36,106 nt of DNA from Maribacter polysiphoniae (GCF_003148665.1 NZ_QGGQ01000013.1:1-36106), one strand, 5' to 3'; shown: positions 1 to 8,064, counted from the first letter of the stretch. The notes: a model not told the origin generated them from the sequence alone. Numbers and translations are program-made.

Positions 1-65
1 TGTAAGCTTCCCTTAAAACCGAACTGTTTAAAAGTAGAATAATAATCTTAATTTTAAACAGTATT

Positions 66-332
66 ATGAGGAAGAGTAGATTTTCACCCACGCAGATCGC
101 GAAGATTTTAAAAGAGTTCGATAATGGCAAGACCGTTGCGGATATAACCCGTGAACACGGTGTGAGTTCGGCCGCTTTCTACAAGTGGCGTTCGAAGTAC
201 GCCGGAATGAGCGGCAAGGAGCTTAGGCGCATAAAGGAACTGGAAGAGGAGAACCGCAAGCTCAAGCAGATGTACGCCAACTTGGCTTTGGACCATCAAA
301 TGGCGAAGGAGATCATCGAAAAAAAGCTCTGA
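66..332 (+). CDS. IS3-family transposase OrfA (HTH protein)
   Basis: This 88-residue protein is the DNA-binding subunit of the IS3 transposase. Residues 1-50 form the HTH_Tnp_1 domain (pattern [15 protein letters not shown] ... [15 protein letters not shown]). Residues 52-85 form a leucine-zipper-like coiled coil ([20 protein letters not shown]). The gene ends just after an A_AAA_AAG heptamer at 320-326, aligned with the reading frame so that the ribosome can slip back one base and enter orfB. In the family, OrfA alone regulates transposition and the OrfAB fusion is the transposase. Length is normal for the family. Confidence 0.93.
   Translation: MRKSRFSPTQIAKILKEFDNGKTVADITREHGVSSAAFYKWRSKYAGMSGKELRRIKELEEENRKLKQMYANLALDHQMAKEIIEKKL
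320..326 (+). promoter_or_regulatory. Programmed -1 ribosomal frameshift site, A_AAA_AAG
   Basis: The orfA codons are 321-323 AAA and 324-326 AAG, preceded by A at 320, which gives the canonical X_XXY_YYZ slippery heptamer. A -1 slip bypasses the orfA stop at 330-332. It joins an open frame ([18 protein letters not shown]...) that runs without a stop into orfB. The IS3 family is known to use exactly this signal. I did not verify a downstream RNA stem-loop. Confidence 0.85.
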
Positions 333-406
333 AGCCTTGCCGTAAGCGCATTATCGCCAAAGAACTTGTTCATTACGGTATCAGCAGGGCGTGCCGTGTC
401 CTAAAT

Positions 407-1195
407 ATGAGCAAGAGCGTCTATTATTATAAACCTTTGCCGAAAGACGACACCGAAATAGAGGATGCTTTGCTGCAAAAGACCGAAGAACATTCGGAGG
501 AAGGTTTTTGGAAGGCTTACGATCGTTTGCGCAATGAAGGGAAGCCATGGAACCATAAACGGGTCCATCGTATCTATAAGGCCCTTGGGCTGCCATTGAG
601 AAGAAAGGTGAAGAAACGTTTGCCCGCAAGGGTGAAAGAGCCCTTAGAGGTACCTGATGGACTTAACCACACTTGGAGTATGGACTTTGTGACCGATGTC
701 CTGGAAAACAAGAGACGCTTCAGGTCGTTCAACGTCATCGATGATTTTAATCGAGAAGCACTTCATATAGAAGTCGACTTTTCCTTGACCAGCAATCGCA
801 TTGTCTGGGTACTGAACCACCTTATCAATAAAAAAGGAAAGCCAAAGAGGATCCGCATGGACAACGGCCCGGAGTTCATAGCCCATATAACGAACGATTG
901 GAGCCAGATGCACGGGATAGAGTTCAAATATATCCAACCGGGCAAGCCGACCCAAAATGCTTATGTGGAAAGGTTCAATGGAAGCTATAGACGTGGGGTG
1001 CTGAACAAATATATCTTTGAAAACCTAGACCAAGTAAGGGAACAGACACAGATCTGGATGAACGATTATAACCATCATAGGCCCCACGATGCCTTGGGTA
1101 AAATACCGCCCGTAAAATACGCGGAACTTAATTCTTTTGGGGCTAGCCCCAAAAGAATTAAAAACAATAACTTTAATGAAGTTTTAGAAAACTAA
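407..1195 (+). CDS. IS3-family transposase OrfB (DDE integrase domain)
   Basis: This is the catalytic part of the IS3 transposase, with a retroviral-integrase fold. The three acidic residues are visible: Asp in WSMDFV, Asp in RMDNGPEF and Glu in AYVERFNGS, the last two at the 35-residue spacing of DDE(35)K enzymes. The listed start (407) is the first ATG in this frame, but the frame is open back to the slippery site at 320-326. The real product is therefore probably an OrfAB fusion of roughly 376 residues. An N-terminal HTH_21-like segment ([10 protein letters not shown] ... [18 protein letters not shown]) precedes the rve domain. No disruption is seen. Confidence 0.93.
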   Translation: MSKSVYYYKPLPKDDTEIEDALLQKTEEHSEEGFWKAYDRLRNEGKPWNHKRVHRIYKALGLPLRRKVKKRLPARVKEPLEVPDGLNHTWSMDFVTDVLENKRRFRSFNVIDDFNREALHIEVDFSLTSNRIVWVLNHLINKKGKPKRIRMDNGPEFIAHITNDWSQMHGIEFKYIQPGKPTQNAYVERFNGSYRRGVLNKYIFENLDQVREQTQIWMNDYNHHRPHDALGKIPPVKYAELNSFGASPKRIKNNNFNEVLEN

Positions 1196-1220
1196 GCAGT
1201 TCTAATTAGGGGAAGCTTAC

Positions 1221-1244
1221 AAAAAAAACTGTTGAAACGTTCAA
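1221..1244 (-). terminator. Possible weak terminator after the acyl-transfer genes
   Basis: Read on the minus strand, a 5-bp stem (TTGAA / TTCAA) with a 3-nt loop lies at 1244-1232, followed by CAG and a run of eight T (1228-1221). It would end the 7558-1275 transcription unit. The stem is short. The IS boundary falls within the T run, so the insertion may have trimmed the original signal. Confidence 0.35.
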
Positions 1245-1274
1245 TTTTCAGAGAGATGGTCAAATTATGTAAGC

Positions 1275-2513
1275 TTATACCACTTCAACCATTACTTTAT
1301 TATCAATACCTGAAAATAAAAACCGATTATCATGAGTAGAGGATCTAAATAGTTTTAGATTTCTTTGCGATTCGTTTTTCAGATATAAAAATTCGAAGAC
1401 AATTGTTTTCAAAAATTCATTTTCAGCAGTACCGTAATTTATTTCAACAAAATCTTCGTTTTGATAATCTTCCGTAATTTCAAATAATGTATATCGAAAT
1501 TTTTCGATAGTCTTGTCTGGTTTGTTTTTTAGTTTATAGGTTATTCTGTGAAGTTTTTCATTCACATTCTTATCTCTCAAAAATTGTTTGAATTTGAAGA
1601 ATAATGCAATCGCCAAAGCAAGTACTTGGGCGATAAGGGATTTGGAATCATAAAGTATGTGATACTCAAAATCATATTTTTTTGAGCCCCATCTTACCTT
1701 GTAATCGAAATACCCTTTTGAAAAATCGAATATCTTTAGTTTTTGTTCAATGCACCATGCTATCAATTTCATTATAGTTACCGATCCCAAATGGAATTTT
1801 GAGTAGTCAATGTCAAAAACGGTGATGGCGTCAAAAAGAATTTCTTCAGAGAAGTAGCATAAGGTTACGCCAATAGGTAGGTTTCCATTATAAATAACAA
1901 AAAGGCCAGCTTTCTTTTCCAAAATCATCGGGTATGCTACTTCATGATAGAAATCCCACTCTTCTTTTTCTAAATTATTGTTCGTAACCTGTTTCTCATC
2001 GAATCTTTTGGTCAGTAACGCATTAAACGAGGCGAAAATAGATTCATACTCGTCCTTTGATATTTCACCATGGAACATTTTATAATTGATATCAAAGCAC
2101 GATTCCAATTTTCTTTTATACTTATTAAGTTTATATCGGCTACTTTTTTTAAACGTACCCACCATATATTCATTTACATCCCTATATGATTCCAGATCAA
2201 TCAAGAACCCTGGATATTGCTGTATTTGATATCTTTTAATCCTGTTTTTGGGCAATTCTGCTGTAGTGAAATATGTGGGGACATCATAGATCAATACAAC
2301 TTTTCCGACTATTTCTTCGACATCCGAATTTTCAATGGTATAAGAAATTCCCTTGGTATGTGTTTTTCCATAATTTATATAAAGTGGCAAGAATTGATGC
2401 TTTTCAAAGAAAAGGGTTTTTAAGAAACCAAAACGGGTAGCAGAAACCGATGGACTAAAATGTTTTGACCAAATGGTTGAAAACGTATCTGAAGTAAACG
2501 GGTTACTTATCAT
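1275..2513 (-). CDS. GNAT-fold acyl/aminoacyltransferase (FemAB/CelD-BcsL-like)
   Basis: A 412-residue soluble protein of the FemAB-like GNAT superfamily (Acetyltransf_6 / BioF2 type). The core signature is residues 105-290: IDLESYRDVNEYM, a basic SSRYKLNKYKRKLE helix, and the second GNAT fold with LFVIYNGNLPIGVTLCY followed by FHLGSVTIMKLIAWCIEQ and FDFSKG. In the family these enzymes transfer acyl or aminoacyl groups to amino sugars, peptidoglycan or exopolysaccharide. The start codon overlaps the stop of the upstream FemAB-like gene by 4 bp (ATGA), so the two are translationally coupled. It lies at the end of the carrier-protein cassette and may be a terminal transferase. Donor and acceptor cannot be read from the sequence. 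The C-terminal 120 residues are not recognised. Confidence 0.75.
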   Translation of the reverse strand: MISNPFTSDTFSTIWSKHFSPSVSATRFGFLKTLFFEKHQFLPLYINYGKTHTKGISYTIENSDVEEIVGKVVLIYDVPTYFTTAELPKNRIKRYQIQQYPGFLIDLESYRDVNEYMVGTFKKSSRYKLNKYKRKLESCFDINYKMFHGEISKDEYESIFASFNALLTKRFDEKQVTNNNLEKEEWDFYHEVAYPMILEKKAGLFVIYNGNLPIGVTLCYFSEEILFDAITVFDIDYSKFHLGSVTIMKLIAWCIEQKLKIFDFSKGYFDYKVRWGSKKYDFEYHILYDSKSLIAQVLALAIALFFKFKQFLRDKNVNEKLHRITYKLKNKPDKTIEKFRYTLFEITEDYQNEDFVEINYGTAENEFLKTIVFEFLYLKNESQRNLKLFRSSTHDNRFLFSGIDNKVMVEVV

Positions 2514-3577
2514 AGATTAATCGCTTTAAGCTCATTTGAATTACATCGATAAAAAGGGAAATATTTTGTATAAGCTTTAAATCGCAAGGAAGAACTTTCC
2601 TGACCTATTACCTGAGTAACCAAATCGTCGTAAACCTTCTGATTCACCACATATTTCCATAATTCAAAGTCTTTGTAATCTTTAGAGAATTTAGATTTAA
2701 AATGAAATAGCGAATCTTCCTGACCACCGACCCCACCACCTAAATTCAGATATTTGTATCCTTCCTGTGTCGCCCTAATTCTCATTTCATCAATAATCAA
2801 TTTGATCGCGTTCAAGGCCAGGTATTCTTCTTTCGCTCCAGAAAGGTGATATTGTACTATTTTGTTTTTTTTAATGAACATAGCTCCCCCAATGATCTTT
2901 TTGGACTCATCATGGGTTGCCAACAATATTTCTGTTTCAAAGTCTTTGGTTTTCAGTAAATCGACAAAATATTTCTTGGAGAAAAAGTATGATTTCTTTG
3001 CATTTACACGTTTCATGTTCTCATAATACATTTCAATGAAAATGTCTAGATCTTCCGGTCCCTCGGCTAACCGTAGACCACACTGTCTTCTTGCTTTATT
3101 GATATAGGTGCGCAATCTTTTGTCATAGGCTGATTTTTGGGTATCCAGATCTTTCGTGAGGTCAATATATATAACTTTCCCTGACATTGAAAGATCACCT
3201 AATCCTGTAAGTACGGAATTTTGATGTTCAACAAAAGGATTTAATCGGGAAAAAACCGAAATGATTTTTAATTCCTGGAATATCCTATTTAGCTCTTCTT
3301 TAAAAACCGAATTATCAAAATCAGTTGGGATATTCTTAATTGTGGGGCCTGAATAGCCATAAACAGAGGTTGCATCAAAGAAAGGAGTTCCCTCAATTTT
3401 GCGTAGTAATAATGGCAAAGATATCGTTTTATCGCTCTCTGAATATGTGATTAATACAGGTAACTCCTCTTTGTTTTTTGATAAATGATGATAGTCGTAG
3501 GTGTGATAGAAATCAGAATTTTTGGAAGATCTTATTAAAGGACACCAATCATTCTTTTTTTTAATAATTTTAATCAT
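2510..3577 (-). CDS. FemAB-like aminoacyl/acyltransferase (GNAT fold), copy 1
   Basis: A 355-residue FemA/FemB-like protein with two tandem GNAT folds. Recognisable segments are DFYHTYDYHHLSK near residue 22, DATSVYGYSGP near 69, the basic helix KRLRTYINKARRQ near 153, YYENMKRVNAKKSYFF near 184 and YLNLGGGVGGQEDSLFHFKSKFS near 278. FemAB proteins take aminoacyl groups from tRNA; related Bacteroidota proteins in polysaccharide loci are thought to modify sugars. Here an adenylating enzyme and two carrier proteins lie just upstream, so a carrier-bound donor is an attractive inference. It overlaps the next gene by 4 bp. A clear paralogue with the same motifs in the same order is at 9755-10786. 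Confidence 0.8.
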   Translation of the reverse strand: MIKIIKKKNDWCPLIRSSKNSDFYHTYDYHHLSKNKEELPVLITYSESDKTISLPLLLRKIEGTPFFDATSVYGYSGPTIKNIPTDFDNSVFKEELNRIFQELKIISVFSRLNPFVEHQNSVLTGLGDLSMSGKVIYIDLTKDLDTQKSAYDKRLRTYINKARRQCGLRLAEGPEDLDIFIEMYYENMKRVNAKKSYFFSKKYFVDLLKTKDFETEILLATHDESKKIIGGAMFIKKNKIVQYHLSGAKEEYLALNAIKLIIDEMRIRATQEGYKYLNLGGGVGGQEDSLFHFKSKFSKDYKDFELWKYVVNQKVYDDLVTQVIGQESSSLRFKAYTKYFPFYRCNSNELKAINL

Positions 3578-3678
3578 AGTGTACCTATGTAGCCTTTGAA
3601 GCTTAGCTCTTTTTGTAACCTGACCCGAACTAGGGAAAAGGCCACAGCTTCTCTTGAATGGCTATTAAATTGTAAACA

Positions 3679-4335
3679 TTAATTAACTTTCGGAATGGCC
3701 ATCACCTTTTCTTTAAACCTATAGAAAACCGTAGTGTCATCTTTTACATTTTTGTCAACGATCATACCTGCTTGGATAAGATTATTGTTACCCACCTCAA
3801 TACCTGGAATTACCAATGATCTTAGACCAAAATAGTTGTTATTTCCTACTTTGACAGATCCAGCAACGCCTGCAACGGAAAAAAAGTTGTTGTCCCCCAC
3901 CACACAATCATGACTGATAAAACAATACGATGTAAGAAAATTATAATTACCAATGGTCGCATGTTTCTCGAGAATACAGAATGGAAAAACTATATTACCC
4001 TCACCTATATCAAGGTCTTCCGGCATAACTACACTGTGATGGATGAAACTTCCGATTTTTACTTTTTTATCCAATAGTGTTTTGATTATCTTCTCTCGAA
4101 TACCAATATCCATTATTGCAATCAAGACCTCTTCATCTTCCTTGGGGGTAAATGAATCAATATTACTTAAAAGTGGTGCTTTGTAATTATATTTTTCCCA
4201 TTTCTCTTTCGAGTCATCAATATATCCAACTATTTTGATTTGTTGATCGACTCCTACTTTTGAATTATGATCTTCAATATAAAAAGTTACTTCAGCGCCT
4301 GCTCCACCTGCTCCTAGAATAATAACGTTTCTCAT
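3679..4335 (-). CDS. NeuD/PglD-type sugar O/N-acyltransferase (left-handed beta-helix)
   Basis: About 218 residues from the preferred start at 4335, where MRNVIILGAGGAGAEV gives the N-terminal Rossmann-like motif expected for this family. An in-frame ATG at 4371 would add 12 unlikely residues. Residues 90-205 carry hexapeptide repeats (IGEGNIVFPFCILEKHATIGNYNFLTSY, VGDNNFFSVAGVAGSVKVGNNNYFGLRSLVIPGIEVGNNNLI), which form a left-handed beta-helix. A His in FISHDCVVGD is the probable catalytic base. Family members (PglD, NeuD, PerB) acetylate amino sugars with acetyl-CoA. It follows the second carrier protein by 132 bp and precedes the FemAB-like gene by 101 bp. The substrate is probably an amino sugar of this polysaccharide. 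Confidence 0.85.
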   Translation of the reverse strand: MRNVIILGAGGAGAEVTFYIEDHNSKVGVDQQIKIVGYIDDSKEKWEKYNYKAPLLSNIDSFTPKEDEEVLIAIMDIGIREKIIKTLLDKKVKIGSFIHHSVVMPEDLDIGEGNIVFPFCILEKHATIGNYNFLTSYCFISHDCVVGDNNFFSVAGVAGSVKVGNNNYFGLRSLVIPGIEVGNNNLIQAGMIVDKNVKDDTTVFYRFKEKVMAIPKVN

Positions 4336-4467
4336 AATTTTTTTTTTAGTTGTACCGTTAGTTAAGCACAAGTATATATGTATTTATTGAAATACAAGTA
4401 TTTACGTAATTTTTAATTTAACTAAAATCTAGTATAAAGCGATCGATGCTATATTCGTTCACTTAGA

Positions 4468-4683
4468 TTACATTTTACTTTCAATTAGCTCCTTCAGCTC
4501 CAAAATGGTACCTGAGCCCTCAATTTCCCCTGCTGACAAGGCAACGCCGTATTCCGCATCGCAAATCGCGATAATCGATAATATGGTCAATGAATCCCAA
4601 GCCTCGAACGATTCAAGCTCATCGCTAAGTTCTACGGTTTCTTCTTCAAGGATTTCAGCAATCGATTCTATAAAATTTTCCAT
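4468..4683 (-). CDS. Acyl/peptidyl carrier protein 2
   Basis: A 71-residue acidic four-helix carrier protein. Ser31 in EAWDSLTILSII is the predicted phosphopantetheine attachment site; the canonical DSL triad is intact. The helix II/III pattern (CDAEYGVALSAGEI) is that of stand-alone carrier proteins. It follows the KAS III gene by 3 bp, so the two are very likely co-translated. With carrier protein 1 it gives the cassette two separate acyl docking proteins, one perhaps for an activated starter and one for the acceptor or extender. No phosphopantetheinyl transferase is encoded in this window, so the host enzyme would be needed. Confidence 0.9.
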   Translation of the reverse strand: MENFIESIAEILEEETVELSDELESFEAWDSLTILSIIAICDAEYGVALSAGEIEGSGTILELKELIESKM

Positions 4684-4686
4684 AGT

Positions 4687-5757
4687 TTAATTATCGTAAT
4701 CAATAGTTTCACAAAAATCCAAATTGCCCATTTCCAAAAGAAATGACGCCCAACCCAACCCGGCTCCAAACCCGGCTAAACAAATTAAATATGAATTCGT
4801 CAATAGTTTTTCTCCTAAATTGTACGTAATCGTGGTTGGAATGGAAACACCACTGGCGTTGCCAAAATTCTCGACAATATTGTTCGGCATTTTAGTATAA
4901 GGCACTCCCATTTTATCAGCAAGCTTTTTCAACATAAATTTATTGGGCTGATGAAACATATAATAATCTACTTCGTCCTTGTTCTTACTTGCCTTATCCA
5001 GTAAGTTCTCGATCATGGGAGGAACTTCTTTTTGAACAAAAGTAAAAATGTCATCTCCTTTCATTACTAAATGATCCAAAGACCTTGAATTTCCACTTTT
5101 GTCGGTTTTTAGTTCTGCTGTCTCTGGCGTGGATGGCATCTTAAAACCGCCTGCTGGAATTATCAGGGATTCAGCACCTTTTCCATCAACATTTACGGTG
5201 CCATATATGACATTGTTAGAGGGGTTGTTTTCAACAATGGTGATGGCCGCGGCATCACCGGTAATTGGCCTGCTACCCCGATCCTTAACAGAAACTTTAC
5301 GGCTCATGATGTCGGCATTTAATACAACCACTTTGTTCACCTCATCCTGTTCCAATAGCATAAATGCCTGGTTTAATCCGACGGGATATCCTGAACAGGC
5401 TTGATTGATGTCCAGACAGATCATATCCCGTTTTAGATCCAGCTTGCCTTGGATGATATGACTGGTTGCTGGCACAAAATGATCAGGGGATTGTGTTACT
5501 AAGACCATGGCATCAACATCTTCCTTTTTTAAAAGATTGTTGTCAAAAAGATAATTCAAGCCGTAAATGCATAAATCCGACACCGTTGTCCCTTCTTTAA
5601 CCACTCTACGTTTACCATAACCCATAATCAACTTGAGCTTCATGGATTGACCTCTTGAGAAGTCATAATTATCTATTTCGTCGTCAAAGTTTACCTCGTT
5701 TTCAGGTAAAACAGTTAGGATCCCCGTAATTTTTTTATTGTGAAATTTTAGGTTCAT
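4687..5757 (-). CDS. 3-oxoacyl-ACP synthase III-like enzyme (KAS III / FabH family)
   Basis: 356 residues with the thiolase fold. The KAS III triad is complete: Cys121 in DINQACSGYPVGL, His269 in YYMFHQPNKF and Asn300 in ENFGNASGVSIP. The glycine-rich C-terminal strand (FGAGLGWASFLLEMG) is also present. FabH enzymes condense an acyl-CoA starter with malonyl-ACP. Related KAS III-like proteins instead transfer acyl groups to sugars or amines (the CerJ type, which as I recall has lost the Asn). The retained Asn here favours true condensation. The start overlaps the stop of carrier protein 1 by 4 bp, and carrier protein 2 follows after 3 bp. It is not in a housekeeping fab operon. No ketoreductase or dehydratase lies nearby, so any beta-keto product would stay as it is or be reduced by host FabG. 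Confidence 0.88.
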   Translation of the reverse strand: MNLKFHNKKITGILTVLPENEVNFDDEIDNYDFSRGQSMKLKLIMGYGKRRVVKEGTTVSDLCIYGLNYLFDNNLLKKEDVDAMVLVTQSPDHFVPATSHIIQGKLDLKRDMICLDINQACSGYPVGLNQAFMLLEQDEVNKVVVLNADIMSRKVSVKDRGSRPITGDAAAITIVENNPSNNVIYGTVNVDGKGAESLIIPAGGFKMPSTPETAELKTDKSGNSRSLDHLVMKGDDIFTFVQKEVPPMIENLLDKASKNKDEVDYYMFHQPNKFMLKKLADKMGVPYTKMPNNIVENFGNASGVSIPTTITYNLGEKLLTNSYLICLAGFGAGLGWASFLLEMGNLDFCETIDYDN

Positions 5758-5987
5758 TCCGTAACACCATTATTAATTAGTAATCGATATATACTATCGA
5801 CATTTGAGAAATTTTCTGGTAAAATTTCTGTTCCATCAATTGATATTCCATATTCTTCGTCTAGCGAAGCTACTAAACTTACAATATCAAACGAATCCAG
5901 CATACCTTCTTCTATAAAATTATTGGATGCGGCAAAGTCGAACTCAGGTCTAATTTCCGTTAAAAAGTCTATTATTTTTTTCTTCAA
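5754..5987 (-). CDS. Acyl/peptidyl carrier protein 1
   Basis: A 77-residue carrier protein with Ser32 in GMLDSFDIVSLVASL as the predicted phosphopantetheine site. The residue after Ser is Phe, as often in DltC-like and NRPS-associated stand-alone carriers, not the Leu of fatty-acid ACPs. It lies 50 bp after the adenylating enzyme and overlaps KAS III by 4 bp. That position suggests it receives the adenylated substrate and passes it to KAS III or a transferase. This order is inference from layout; loading has not been shown. Confidence 0.9.
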   Translation of the reverse strand: MKKKIIDFLTEIRPEFDFAASNNFIEEGMLDSFDIVSLVASLDEEYGISIDGTEILPENFSNVDSIYRLLINNGVTE

Positions 5988-6037
5988 AATAAATTAAATA
6001 TAATTGATTAATAAAGCTACCATTCTTTTGACAACTT

Positions 6038-7558
6038 TTATGTATTATTGATTTTTTTGTTTAATAAAGCCCTGTCTATTTTCCCAGTTGTTGATTTAGG
6101 TAAAATGTCCATTTTAATATATCTGGTCGGAATCATATGTTTAGACAATACATTCGATAATCTTGATCTGAAATCCTTAACGGATATTTCATTTTCAGAC
6201 TCGTAGATTAAAACAATTTCATTCTTCGCTTTGTCAAAAAATACGCCTGCATTTATGGTGTCAAAAACACTTAAAATGTAATGTTCTATTTCACCTAAAT
6301 CAATTCTATAACCAGATAGTTTTATTTGAAAATCCTTTCTACCTATGTAAATATATTCACCTTTTTCATTTAGTAAGGCAATATCACCGGTTCTGTATAT
6401 TCTTTCAGGAACTGATTTGTTCAATGGGTTTTGAACAAAAACAGCGTTCGTTTTTTCTAAATTATTCCAATAACCAAGTGCAAGTGAAGATCCCCTAACA
6501 CATAGCTCACCTTTCTCTCCAACCTTACAAAGTTCATCCTTTTCATTCAAGACTATAATGTCGGTATTTCTACATGGCTTACCAATAGGTAGGGATTCAT
6601 TTTCATTGAAGGTTTCATCAACAATATGGCAAACACATGTTCCTGTTATTTCAGTAGGACCATACATATTTCCATAAACGACATTTTTATCTAAATTCTT
6701 TATCCAATAACCCAAGTGTTTGGGGGGCATTACCTCACCACCAAATAACACCTTTTTTACCGTTGGGATTTTAATCGAACCAAGAAGCTTAAGATTTGCG
6801 ATATTCACCAAAACCGATGGAACCCAAAATATAAAATTAATATTATTCTCATTTATATAATCCAACAGGGTAGCGGGAAACATGAACTTCTGCTCAGGAA
6901 TAATAAAAAGTGTTGCCCCTTTAAAAATCATTAGATAGATATCTAATGTGGACATGTCAAATATGAAAGGGGTCTGATTACCAATTTTTTCTTTTTCAGT
7001 AATATCAAAAGTGTCAGCTACCCAATTTATATAATCGATAATGGATAAATGTGAAATAACCACTCCTTTTGGTACACCCGTAGAGCCAGAGGTATGCAAT
7101 ATATATGCGGGGTCAGTATCTATGCATTTTAGATAATTAAAACTTTCGTCAACATCCTCCTCTTGATCTAATTCATCAAGGTTGATCACCTCAATATCTA
7201 AATCGCATTTTTTTATATTCGCAATGAACCTATCATTGGTTATAATGCATGACGGGTTTAATGCTTTTAAGATTGCTTGAATCCTTGGGATGGGATTTTT
7301 CGTATCTAATGGCGTATAGCAATTACCACTGTACATCGTACCTAAGAATGAAGCAATGGCATCATTGGTTTTAGGTAAATAAATAGCAACAGGACTATTT
7401 ATTGAACTGTTGATTTTGGTTATTTGGGTTGCAATAAGTTTTGCTTTACATCTTAACTCGTTAAAAGTCAATTGGGAGGTACCGTCGACAAGTGCTAATT
7501 TATCAGGAAATGAATCAACAGTATTTTCAAAATATTCAATTAAATTAATCTTTATCAT
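6038..7558 (-). CDS. Amino-acid adenylation enzyme (DltA / NRPS A-domain-like), free-standing
   Basis: A 506-residue ANL-superfamily enzyme that would activate a carboxylic acid as acyl-AMP and load it on a carrier protein. Core motifs are A3 (HTSGSTGVPKG, residues 155-165), A4 with Asp201 in FDMSTLDIY, A5 (NMYGPTEITG, 297-306), A7 (YRTGD, 388-392), A8 (GRKDFQIKLSGYRIDLGEIE, 406-425) and A10 with Lys493 in STTGKIDR. The Asp that binds the alpha-amino group is present, so an amino acid is likely. The FDMSTLDIY and LFGGEVMPP segments resemble DltA. The DltA Cys thought to select D-alanine is Gly273 here, so a different substrate is possible. There is no fused carrier or condensation domain; carrier protein 1 follows after 50 bp. 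Confidence 0.9.
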   Translation of the reverse strand: MIKINLIEYFENTVDSFPDKLALVDGTSQLTFNELRCKAKLIATQITKINSSINSPVAIYLPKTNDAIASFLGTMYSGNCYTPLDTKNPIPRIQAILKALNPSCIITNDRFIANIKKCDLDIEVINLDELDQEEDVDESFNYLKCIDTDPAYILHTSGSTGVPKGVVISHLSIIDYINWVADTFDITEKEKIGNQTPFIFDMSTLDIYLMIFKGATLFIIPEQKFMFPATLLDYINENNINFIFWVPSVLVNIANLKLLGSIKIPTVKKVLFGGEVMPPKHLGYWIKNLDKNVVYGNMYGPTEITGTCVCHIVDETFNENESLPIGKPCRNTDIIVLNEKDELCKVGEKGELCVRGSSLALGYWNNLEKTNAVFVQNPLNKSVPERIYRTGDIALLNEKGEYIYIGRKDFQIKLSGYRIDLGEIEHYILSVFDTINAGVFFDKAKNEIVLIYESENEISVKDFRSRLSNVLSKHMIPTRYIKMDILPKSTTGKIDRALLNKKINNT

Positions 7559-8064
7559 AGTAGCACATTAAATACAAATAATATTTCAAACGTTAATGGG
7601 TTAATTTTCATATAATTCAACGGAATATTTACTTCTATCGTATGTTCTTTGGATTCATTTCCATCAATTAATCTATATTTTCAATAAGTTAAAGGATTAA
7701 GAAACCCATCCTTTAATTGTTTCGGCATTAGGTAGAATATCATTAAATTCCCCTATTCGTGGTTGAACAAAATCGATCCTTTCTTTGATGAAATCAATAT
7801 ATCTATATAACAAGAATAGATAGAATATGTTTGAAATTAATAATTATACAAAAACACCCAATTTGAATGTTCTTGTATAATTAAGAGACTGTTTTGAAAT
7901 TTACCGGTTTTTTTCTTGTAGCCTTTTTTGCGGACAATTCCGTTAAAATTTTAAACCGTAGCTATGCTATGCCTGTAAATTTCACCTTTTCTGCATCGAA
8001 AAAAGGCTATTGGATTTCTTACGAGAAATTTCAAGACAGTCTCTGATAAAATCTATAAAAGTAC
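7559..8064. other. Gene-free stretch with a MITE-like repeat
   Basis: 506 bp between the adenylation gene and the SnoaL-like gene. The distal third is the inverted-repeat element at 7884-8044. The rest (7559-7883) is AT-rich and holds the upstream region of the adenylation gene; I see no ORF and no convincing promoter of the TTTG/TAnnTTTG type, only loose TTTG matches near 7587 and 7595. Confidence 0.6.
7884..8044. repeat. MITE-like element, 161 bp with 19-bp terminal inverted repeats
   Basis: The left end reads AGAGACTGTTTTGAAATTT and the right end, on the other strand, AGAGACTGTCTTGAAATTT, so 18 of 19 bases match. A second, inner inverted match, GTAGCCTTTTTTGCGG against a TAGCCTTTTTTCG segment, makes most of the element self-complementary. 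It has no ORF. The size and structure fit a miniature inverted-repeat element or a REP-type hairpin. No clear target duplication is seen (TAATTA before, GATAAA after). It sits about 20 bp past the stop of the SnoaL-like gene and, if transcribed, would form a long hairpin between that gene and the acyl cassette. Confidence 0.7.

Larger units (their letters stand above)
1..1221 (+). mobile_element. Complete IS3-family insertion sequence (IS407-like group), left copy
   Basis: The element begins at the first base of the window with TGTAAGCTTCCC and ends at 1221 with the inverse, GGGGAAGCTTACA, giving imperfect terminal inverted repeats of about 25 bp. Between them lie orfA and orfB in the arrangement typical of IS3 elements, with a -1 frameshift signal at their junction. 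The [17 protein letters not shown] stretch of OrfB points to the IS407-like branch. The left flank is outside the window, so a target duplication cannot be checked. Both ORFs look intact, so the copy may be active. It lies just past the end of the minus-strand polysaccharide genes. Confidence 0.93.

Noticed and set aside
1268-1276. TGTAAGCTT, equal to the first nine bases of the left IS end, just at the stop of the GNAT gene
   Set aside because: Only nine bases match and they include a 6-bp palindrome; chance is sufficient, and no further IS sequence follows.
4687-5757. KAS III and the two carrier proteins considered as housekeeping fatty-acid synthesis genes
   Set aside because: No plsX, fabD, fabG or fabF nearby, two carriers, and coupling to an adenylating ligase and FemAB-like genes.
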